In this document: piece by piece, positions 5,880-11,656 of the stretch
How the letters are laid out: the number at the start of each line of letters is the position of its first letter
Position numbering within the stretch: position 1 is the stretch's first letter
Assembly: GCA_024278345.1 (NCBI GenBank)
Contig: JAJRTK010000036.1
Coordinates: forward strand, 1-11,656
Source: a bacterium
GTDB lineage: Bacteria > CSSED10-310 > JAJRTK01
DNA: 11,656 bases
Reading direction: 5' to 3'
The notes under the pieces: model-generated
Database searches by the model: none
The model's input: only the letters and a program-made list of their open reading frames with translations
Told to the model about the DNA's origin: nothing
Program-made: the position numbers and the translations under genes

Positions 5880-7628
5880 GTGAACGACAAGACGATTCTC
5901 GTCATCGATGACTCTCGTCTCGTGCTGGAAATGATTGCCACGCTCCTGGAGGACGAAGGATTCAACGTGCTTCAGGCTAGCAACAGCCCGGCGGGGGTGG
6001 AGCTTGCCAGGCGGCATTGTCCCGACCTTGTCATCTGCGACATTATGATGCCGGTCATGGACGGATATGGCGTGTTGGCAACGCTTCGGAGCGACCCTGT
6101 GACGGCGGCGATTCCCTTCATTTTTCTCACTGCGAAGGCGTCTCGCGCGGAGATCCGCCAAGGTATGAACGTCGGGGCTGACGACTACCTGACCAAGCCA
6201 TTCGAGTTTCAAGAGCTGCTCGATGCTGTCTACGCCAGATTTCAAAGGCACAAGACTGTTTCCGACCACTTTGGTGCCGAGTTGGCGCGGGCGGAAAAAG
6301 AACTCGAGTACCTCATGCAGCACGACCATCTTACAGGGCTTCCCAACCGGAGCCGCTTGGAGGTGCAGCTCGAGTTAGCGCTGCGGATCACTCCGACAAA
6401 CCTTCTGGTGGGCATTCTAGGTATCGATCTTGATCGATTCCAGAACATCAACGACGCTCTTGGACTGGCAACGGGCGACCAAGTCCTCAAGTCGATTGCC
6501 AAGCGTTTGCGTGGGTTTGCCCGGGGGGATGACCGCGTATTCCACATTGCCGGAAACGAGTTCACGGTTCTTATTGCTGGCGCCGCGAACAGGAGTGCCT
6601 TTGAGGAAGCGGCGCAACAGGTGCTGGACTGTATCGCGGAGCCCATCCCGTGTGAGACCCGGGAAATCCATATCACGGCCAGCGTCGGCATAGGTATCTA
6701 CACTGTGGAAGTGGAAGAGGCGGGAGCTCTGCTCCGGCACGCCGAGATGGCCATGACGGAGGTAAAACAACGGGGTGGCAACAATTATTTGTTCTACCGC
6801 CCGGATTTCCAGGCCAGGGCAGTAGACCGCCTGGCCCTGGAAAGCAGCTTGTATCGGGCGATCCGGGAGAACGAGCTCTCTCTTGCCTACCAGCCGCAGG
6901 TAGCGGCGCAAACGGGCCGAATCATCGGCATGGAAGCTCTACTCCGCTGGACCAGTGGCGAGCATGGCTCCGTGCCGCCCCTCCATTTCATTCCATTGGC
7001 CGAGTCCAACGGCCTCATCGTCCCCATCGGTCGCTGGGTTTTGCGGCAAGCCTGCCTCTTCCGTCTTTCCTTGGTCGATGTTTTGCGCGACACGGATCGG
7101 GTTGCCGTGAACATTTCAGGACGGCAGCTCAAGGAACCCGATTTCGTCAGGGATCTATTCCGGGTTTTAGAAGAAACGGGGCTGCCGCCAGAAGCTCTGG
7201 AACTGGAGCTCACGGAGAGTATCCTGATGAAGAACGAGCTGCGCACCATCGGAGCTTTGGAGGAGTGCAGAGCCGCCGGAATCTCCATCGCCATCGACGA
7301 CTTCGGAACGGGCTATTCCTCCCTTTCCTACCTCAAGACATTCCCCCTGGACAGAATCAAGATCGACAAGTCGTTTATCGATGACGTGACGACTGACGCC
7401 AATGACGCGGCCATCGCATCGGCAATCATCAGCATAGCCCGAGGCCTCGAAATCGAATCCGTGGCTGAGGGAGTGGAACACGAGGCCCAGCTCAATAAGC
7501 TCAAGAAGCTCGGGTGCAACATCATCCAGGGCTACTATTTCAGCAGGCCATTGCAGCCCCATGACTTCATGGAGTTCCTGGATCGGCAGTTGCCTTGCCC
7601 GCCCCGGGAAGGATCTTTCCGACCGTAG
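5880..7628 (+). CDS. Response regulator REC-GGDEF(degenerate)-EAL, probable c-di-GMP phosphodiesterase
   Basis: A 582-aa cytoplasmic protein starting at GTG 5880. REC domain about 4-122: acidic pair Asp10-Asp11, phosphoacceptor Asp54 (CDIMMP), Thr84 and Lys106 (TKPF), all intact, so it should accept phosphate from a histidine kinase not encoded here. A helical linker (about 125-147) leads to a GGDEF domain about 148-308 that opens with DHLTGLPNR. Its signature is AGNEF (224-228), while RGDD (215-218) keeps the inhibitory I-site RxxD with correct 5-residue spacing. EAL domain about 316-575: EALLRW 352-357, Asn411 (VNIS), Glu446 (LTES), Asp473-Asp474 (DDFGTG), Lys494 (KIDKSF), AEGVE 529-533 and QG 550-551, all intact. 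I infer hydrolysis of c-di-GMP to pGpG under phosphorylation control, with GGDEF as a regulatory domain and not a cyclase. It is monocistronic and convergent with the transglycosylase gene 57 bp away. Confidence 0.93.
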   Translation: MNDKTILVIDDSRLVLEMIATLLEDEGFNVLQASNSPAGVELARRHCPDLVICDIMMPVMDGYGVLATLRSDPVTAAIPFIFLTAKASRAEIRQGMNVGADDYLTKPFEFQELLDAVYARFQRHKTVSDHFGAELARAEKELEYLMQHDHLTGLPNRSRLEVQLELALRITPTNLLVGILGIDLDRFQNINDALGLATGDQVLKSIAKRLRGFARGDDRVFHIAGNEFTVLIAGAANRSAFEEAAQQVLDCIAEPIPCETREIHITASVGIGIYTVEVEEAGALLRHAEMAMTEVKQRGGNNYLFYRPDFQARAVDRLALESSLYRAIRENELSLAYQPQVAAQTGRIIGMEALLRWTSGEHGSVPPLHFIPLAESNGLIVPIGRWVLRQACLFRLSLVDVLRDTDRVAVNISGRQLKEPDFVRDLFRVLEETGLPPEALELELTESILMKNELRTIGALEECRAAGISIAIDDFGTGYSSLSYLKTFPLDRIKIDKSFIDDVTTDANDAAIASAIISIARGLEIESVAEGVEHEAQLNKLKKLGCNIIQGYYFSRPLQPHDFMEFLDRQLPCPPREGSFRP

Positions 7629-7685
7629 GAAACCTTTAGCGGAAAAGACTTGAAAACCGCTTGCTTTCAGGCCATCTTCCCCGAT

Positions 7686-8972
7686 TCATGCCCCGGCATT
7701 GTCACCCGAGGCCGCCGCACACTCCATGACGGCCTTGAAATGAAGATAGAGCTGGGTGGAGCGCGGGCCACTGCCCCTGCTCATCAATTCGGGCAGGATC
7801 TGCTGGGAAAAGAGGTCCAGCCATTCCCGTGGCCGAACTGTCTCCAGCCCCTGGAGGTTGCCGCTGGAGAGCCGGCCAAGAATGCGGAGGACCGTTCCAG
7901 GACCCTGGTTGTAGGCCAGCACAGCCAGACCCCGACGAACCGGGCGGGGCAGCTTCAAACGGCGCTCACCAACCTTCCAAGGATAGCGGACGTAATATCG
8001 GAACAACAAGGCCGAATAGGCGACGTTGGTCTCGGGATTGAAGGTGTAGCCTGTTCTTTGGCCGTAGGTCTCTTCGGCGGCAATTCGGTAGGCTTTCACG
8101 ACCTTCCCATAGCGCGGGGCAATGCTCTTTCCCTGGCGAAGGCGCTGGCATAGCTGACGGAGCTTCACCCTGTCCGCAAGCAGATCCGGGGCATCATGAG
8201 ACAGAAGAAGAAAAACTCGCCGAAGCAACTGTTCGCTGACACCAGAGCGCTCCGCCCCATTGATTCGTTCGATTCTTGGGATGCGAAAATCGGGGAAGAT
8301 GGCGTGGAAGAGTATGCGGTTGCCCGGGTCGGAGTAGAGGTCACGCAGTTTTTCTTCATAGCGAAAGAGCCGGTCTGACCGGGCATCAGACCTCTCGAGG
8401 AGCTGTTCGACCTGGTGTATCCCGATCTTTGTGAGCTGCCCGACACCCTCGGCCCCTGTGGGGCTCACAGCCTGTGACCGGAGCCTGGACTCCTGGAGGA
8501 ACAGGCAGAGCAGCAGCTCAGGAGGAAGCTCGAAAGCCTCAGCCGCCACGAGGACCGCCGCGTAAGTCCGGACGGCATCTGAGCCAGAGAGAATGGTCTT
8601 CCCCGACGAACCGGCCTCGGAGAGGAGGCCCAGTAGATCGTCGTGCCAAAGGAGATAGCGGTGGAGAGGGATGCCCTTTTTCGCGGCGGGAGCATGGGCA
8701 CGCTCACTCATTCTTCCGTTCTTTCCCAGGACCGCTTCGAGGTAGAGCATGGTGCGGAAAACGGGTGCTGCATCTTCAAAGCTTCGCAGTACGGGCGCCT
8801 CTGACAGCAAGCGCCGGTAGCTTTCATCGACAGATTCCACGACACTGGGAAGATTCGCCAGCGGGCCAAGGGCAGCTTGAACAGGCCCGGCGAACAAGCA
8901 TCCAAGGACGAAGAGAAGCACCCAACTTCGGCGAACACTGACAGCTCGCCGGCCTATGAAGAGAGAAAACAT
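7686..8972 (-). CDS. Secreted lytic transglycosylase-like (SLT domain) protein
   Basis: A 428-aa protein taking ATG 8970-8972 as start, with a partial GGTGA 7 nt upstream; a TTG at 8999 would add nine residues. An Arg-rich start, hydrophobic core and Ala-X-Ala-like VQA (about 31-33) form a Sec signal peptide. A Cys in the core (VLGC) makes a lipoprotein less likely but possible. Residues about 34-140 are helical and unassigned. The SLT signature follows: LFLQES with catalytic Glu161, then AVSPTGAEGVGQLT (168-181), later NVAYSALLFRYY (316-327) and AYNQGPG (353-359). These are the motifs by which soluble-lytic-transglycosylase relatives cleave the MurNAc-GlcNAc bond of peptidoglycan to a 1,6-anhydro product, in the periplasm. 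The distance between the Glu motif and the NVAYS motif, about 150 residues, is roughly 100 longer than usual. Its 3' end faces that of the c-di-GMP regulator. Confidence 0.85.
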   Translation of the reverse strand: MFSLFIGRRAVSVRRSWVLLFVLGCLFAGPVQAALGPLANLPSVVESVDESYRRLLSEAPVLRSFEDAAPVFRTMLYLEAVLGKNGRMSERAHAPAAKKGIPLHRYLLWHDDLLGLLSEAGSSGKTILSGSDAVRTYAAVLVAAEAFELPPELLLCLFLQESRLRSQAVSPTGAEGVGQLTKIGIHQVEQLLERSDARSDRLFRYEEKLRDLYSDPGNRILFHAIFPDFRIPRIERINGAERSGVSEQLLRRVFLLLSHDAPDLLADRVKLRQLCQRLRQGKSIAPRYGKVVKAYRIAAEETYGQRTGYTFNPETNVAYSALLFRYYVRYPWKVGERRLKLPRPVRRGLAVLAYNQGPGTVLRILGRLSSGNLQGLETVRPREWLDLFSQQILPELMSRGSGPRSTQLYLHFKAVMECAAASGDNAGA

Positions 8973-9260
8973 TGTCAAATCACCAAACCACACTTTCAAG
9001 AATGACTATTTCCCGTTCGGACGTCCATGCGCCCAGGGATCTAACGGGAGCTTTTCACCACGATTTTGCCACGGCACGCAGGCCATGGAGCCCGTTCGGC
9101 TGCGATCCTTGGTGGAAACTCCGGGTGGAACAGTCCTCCAGTGGAAGAACCAATAAGTCCTGGCTCCGAGAAAGCGCGGTGAGGGCTGGGAATCGCTGAG
9201 AGCTGAGAAGAGAGATGGTCACGGCAGACGAGAGCGGGTGGAAGGCGCCGGATGGTTCTT

Positions 9261-9289
9261 TTGGAAAGAATTGAATTGTCCTATATAAC
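9261..9289 (+). promoter_or_regulatory. Sigma70-like promoter of the multiheme cytochrome gene
   Basis: TTGGAA (9261-9266, four of six matches to TTGACA) and TATAAC (9284-9289, five of six matches to TATAAT) are spaced by exactly 17 bases. The surrounding DNA is locally AT-rich against a GC-rich background. Transcription would begin near 9296, giving a leader of about 37 bases. Confidence 0.5.
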
Positions 9290-9323
9290 CTCGGAACTCC
9301 TCTCTGTCAATCCTCCCGGGGTC

Positions 9324-9330
9324 AAGGAAG
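9324..9330 (+). promoter_or_regulatory. Ribosome binding site AAGGAAG for ATG 9333
   Basis: AAGGAAG lies just before ATG 9333 (AAGGA is 4 nt away), the same motif as used by the EEP gene. The next in-frame ATG at 9351 has no such site. Confidence 0.65.
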
Positions 9331-9332
9331 GT

Positions 9333-11656
9333 ATGTGTCAATCCGATACCATGCTCGGTGCCAGCCCGCGTCACCGCGGGCGATGGACACGCTGGAGCCT
9401 CCTGTACCGGAACCTGTTACTCTTCGGCGCCCTGGTGGCGGGAAATACGCTCTATCTTTCCATGACCCGCTTGATTGGCGACATGGGGGCTGCTGGCGCT
9501 GACATGGGGATCTCCGCCTTCTACCAGGTCATGCTCTTGGCTCACACGGCTCTGGGAAGCGTGGCGACACTCTTGGCCCTTTTCTTTGCCGTTGCGCATC
9601 TTCCCAAGGGCTGGCTTCTGCGCCGCAAGGTGGTTCTGGCAAGTGGCTTCTGCCTGGTGGGTCTGGCATCGGCGCTGGCTGGGACAGGATTCTTCATCGT
9701 GAAGGAGGCGCAACGCACGGACCATCGCTGGATATTCTGGGCCCACGTTGGGGCAGCTTTGCTCTTGCCAGCCAGTTTCCTCCTTCACCGGCTGCGCTCG
9801 GTGGTTCCCATTTCGAAGGGTATATTGGTTCGCGGTTTGCTTGTCTTGGCGGTAGTCTTGACGGCGACGATTAGTCTAGATTTCGGAATCAGGGCGCTTC
9901 GGCCCGGCGATTTCTTCGTGTCGGACGGCCACGTTCCTCCTGAAAGCCCTTTTTTTCCGTCGCCCGCTACAACGGCCAAGGGAGGGCTCGTGTCCAGCGA
10001 GATCATCACTCTGGGTGAACCGCATGAGGAGGTTAAGCTTCGGCAAGACCTGGATTCCATCGGCTTTGGGTTTCGGGAGAAGATCGGAGCCGCCCTTTGC
10101 GAGAGATGCCACCCGGACACCGTGGAGCAGTGGGCGATATCAGCCCATCGGTTCGCCTCCTTCAACAACCCCTTCTATGAAGCCACGGTGAAGCAGCTGC
10201 GAAAGAGGGCCGGAGAGTCGGTCTCCCAGTGGTGCGCGGGCTGCCACGATCCCGCCCTGCTCTTTTCCGGAAAGATGGCGAAGCCAGTGGATAGGGAAAC
10301 CGCGGAAGCCCAAGCGGGCCTTACCTGTATGGCGTGTCACGCCATCGACAAGATCCACGACCGGACGGGCAACGGCAACTACAATTTGGCCACCGATACC
10401 CCGAGCCCCTACCTCTTTGCCGACGCTGGGAACGGGATTCGCCAGCTTCTCCACGATAGCCTTCTCAAGTCCCGCCCGGCGGCGCACAAGCAGAGGCTGC
10501 TCAAGCCTTTTTTTCGGGAACCCGAGTATTGTGCCACCTGCCACAAAGTGAGTCTGGACTTCCCCATCAACCGGTACCGTTGGCTCCGAGGGCAGAATGA
10601 ATACGACAACTGGCACGACAGCGGCGTGAGCCGAAACGCGGCTCGAACCTTCTACCTTCCCCAATCACGCCAGATTTGCCAGGATTGCCACATGCCTCTG
10701 GAGCCCGCGCCTCTGGGCGATCTGTCGGCCAAGGGAGGTCAGATCCGGTCCCACCGCTTTTTGGCGGTGAACACTGCATTGCCCTTCATTCGGAACGACG
10801 GCTCCAGCATCCGCCGGATCGAGGAATTCCTCCAAGGCCGCGTGAGCCTCAAGGTTTTTGCCATGCGCCCCTATGGAGAGAGCGTCCCGGCAACTCTTGC
10901 TCTGGGGGAGGAGTCGGCGGTTCTCGAGCCTGGCCGGGAGATCGTCTTCGACGTTGTTGTCCGGAACCGGGGAGTTGGCCACACCTTTCCGGGCGGCACG
11001 ATCGACTCGAATCAGGCCTGGATTGAGTTCCAGGTTCTGGACGGCGACGGCCAGATCCTTGCGAAGAGCGGAACGGTGGATCCATCAGGCGATCTCGACC
11101 CGGCGGCCCACGTCTACGGAGCGTTATTCGTGGACAAGAAAGGCGAACCCGTTCTTCATCGGAACTCCCAGGATTTTCACGCGCCGGTCTATCTCCACGT
11201 CATCGCGCCAGGAACTGCCGACATCGCCAGCTACCGTGTCAGGATTCCGGAGCTGGGAGCCAAGCAAATACGGCTTGTTGCCCGGCTGCTCTGGCGTAAG
11301 TTCCACCGGCCCTTCACGCGCTTTGCCTTCGCCAACAGCCCGGCTTTTGCCGGACTGAGGGGGCAAGAGCCCCCGATGCTTCCGGTGACGGAAATCGCAC
11401 GCCACGAGGTCACTCTGGAGGTTTCCGCGGAAAAGCTGGAATCCGTGGGGCCGCTTTCTCGAGATCGCCGCGGCAATTCCGGCAATCTTGTTCCCGGCAC
11501 CGCTTCCGCCACTGGCCAAGCTCGGAATTGGACCGGATTCAACGACTACGGAATCGGGCTTCTCCTTCGTGGCGAGTTCGCTGGGGCGGACAGGGCTTTC
11601 GAGCTGGTATCGCGGCTGGCGCCGGATCGGGCTGACGGTTTCCGAAACCGCGCGCG
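9333..11656 (+). CDS. Membrane-anchored pentaheme cytochrome c with TPR, 3' end outside window
   Basis: The frame is open from ATG 9333 to the window edge: 774 codons, no stop. Five hydrophobic helices are seen at about 25-43, 62-88, 99-122, 134-152 and 164-182. Basic loops at 11-20, 91-99 and 152-162 place the N-terminus in the cytoplasm and everything after 185 in the periplasm. Helices 2 and 4 carry histidines at both ends (His71/His89 and His138/His152), suggestive of b-haem ligands. Five c-haem motifs follow: CERCH 256-260, CAGCH 301-305, CMACH 332-336, CATCH 400-404 and CQDCH 449-453. Residues about 500-700 look like beta-strands and include VGHTFPGGTID (548-558), a motif known next to haem domains of multiheme cytochromes. 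A TPR-like helix pair begins near 735. I infer quinol-linked electron transfer to periplasmic haems. The family resembles cytochrome c554-type proteins but I do not recognise a named member. It has its own promoter; downstream partners are unseen. Confidence 0.88.
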   Translation, partial: MCQSDTMLGASPRHRGRWTRWSLLYRNLLLFGALVAGNTLYLSMTRLIGDMGAAGADMGISAFYQVMLLAHTALGSVATLLALFFAVAHLPKGWLLRRKVVLASGFCLVGLASALAGTGFFIVKEAQRTDHRWIFWAHVGAALLLPASFLLHRLRSVVPISKGILVRGLLVLAVVLTATISLDFGIRALRPGDFFVSDGHVPPESPFFPSPATTAKGGLVSSEIITLGEPHEEVKLRQDLDSIGFGFREKIGAALCERCHPDTVEQWAISAHRFASFNNPFYEATVKQLRKRAGESVSQWCAGCHDPALLFSGKMAKPVDRETAEAQAGLTCMACHAIDKIHDRTGNGNYNLATDTPSPYLFADAGNGIRQLLHDSLLKSRPAAHKQRLLKPFFREPEYCATCHKVSLDFPINRYRWLRGQNEYDNWHDSGVSRNAARTFYLPQSRQICQDCHMPLEPAPLGDLSAKGGQIRSHRFLAVNTALPFIRNDGSSIRRIEEFLQGRVSLKVFAMRPYGESVPATLALGEESAVLEPGREIVFDVVVRNRGVGHTFPGGTIDSNQAWIEFQVLDGDGQILAKSGTVDPSGDLDPAAHVYGALFVDKKGEPVLHRNSQDFHAPVYLHVIAPGTADIASYRVRIPELGAKQIRLVARLLWRKFHRPFTRFAFANSPAFAGLRGQEPPMLPVTEIARHEVTLEVSAEKLESVGPLSRDRRGNSGNLVPGTASATGQARNWTGFNDYGIGLLLRGEFAGADRAFELVSRLAPDRADGFRNRA

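Larger units (their letters stand above)
8973..9332. other. Divergent intergenic region, transglycosylase to cytochrome gene
   Basis: This 360-base region separates two divergent genes and carries no convincing coding frame. It holds an inverted repeat TCCCGTT (9011-9017) / AACGGGA (9043-9049), with a GGACGTCC palindrome (9019-9026) in the loop, 39-77 bases before the transglycosylase start. A CCCGTTCGG sequence occurs at 9012-9020 and again near 9089. Next to the cytochrome gene lies the promoter listed separately. I could not pick a minus-strand promoter for the transglycosylase. Confidence 0.45.

Noticed and set aside
7638-7661. AGCGG...CCGCT inverted repeat between the convergent genes, as a bidirectional terminator
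   Set aside because: Only 5 bp with a 14-nt loop and no T-run on either side; too weak to call.
10140-10664. 174-codon open frame on the minus strand
   Set aside because: Antisense to the haem-binding part of the cytochrome gene; the plus frame carries five CXXCH motifs and is certainly the real one.

Overview
The window is high-GC bacterial chromosomal DNA. It holds six protein-coding genes, three intergenic stretches longer than 300 bases, and no tRNA, rRNA, CRISPR array or recognisable transposon. The gene types suggest a Gram-negative, respiring soil or sediment bacterium: a membrane Ser/Thr kinase with a TolB-like domain and TPRs, an exported lipoprotein of the endonuclease/exonuclease/phosphatase (EEP) superfamily, a c-di-GMP response regulator, a murein transglycosylase and a membrane-anchored multiheme cytochrome c. 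The kinase architecture is particularly common in Acidobacteriota, so that phylum (or a neighbouring one) is my best guess. This is inference from gene content; no marker gene is present.

Left end (1-306): a cluster of three tandem GC-rich hairpins ends in a T-tract and looks like a dispersed intergenic repeat. It is followed by about 200 bases in which I see no gene. Left block, minus strand (4419 down to 307): the kinase/TPR gene is followed after 15 bp by the EEP lipoprotein gene, with the second gene's ribosome binding site directly abutting the first gene's stop codon. This is a two-gene operon that places a cytoplasmic kinase with an extracytoplasmic sensor next to an exported hydrolase. 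Transcribed divergently across 166 bp is a crotonase-superfamily gene (4586-5395) in which both classical hydratase glutamates are replaced.

Centre (5396-7628): a 484-base non-coding stretch rich in short hairpins precedes a REC-GGDEF-EAL gene. Its GGDEF active site is degenerate (AGNEF) while the inhibitory c-di-GMP site (RxxD) and the EAL catalytic residues are retained, so it is probably a phosphodiesterase with a regulatory GGDEF domain. A convergent gene (8972 down to 7686) encodes a secreted lytic transglycosylase-like protein with an unusually long stretch inside the SLT domain.

Right end (8973-11656): a 360-base intergenic region contains a good sigma70-like promoter. It drives a gene that is open to the end of the window. 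The product has about five membrane helices with conserved-looking histidine pairs, then a periplasmic region with five CXXCH haem motifs, a beta-type domain carrying a GHTFPGG motif, and the beginning of a TPR. It looks like an electron-transfer protein linking a quinone pool to periplasmic c-haems. The 3' end and any operon partners lie outside the window.
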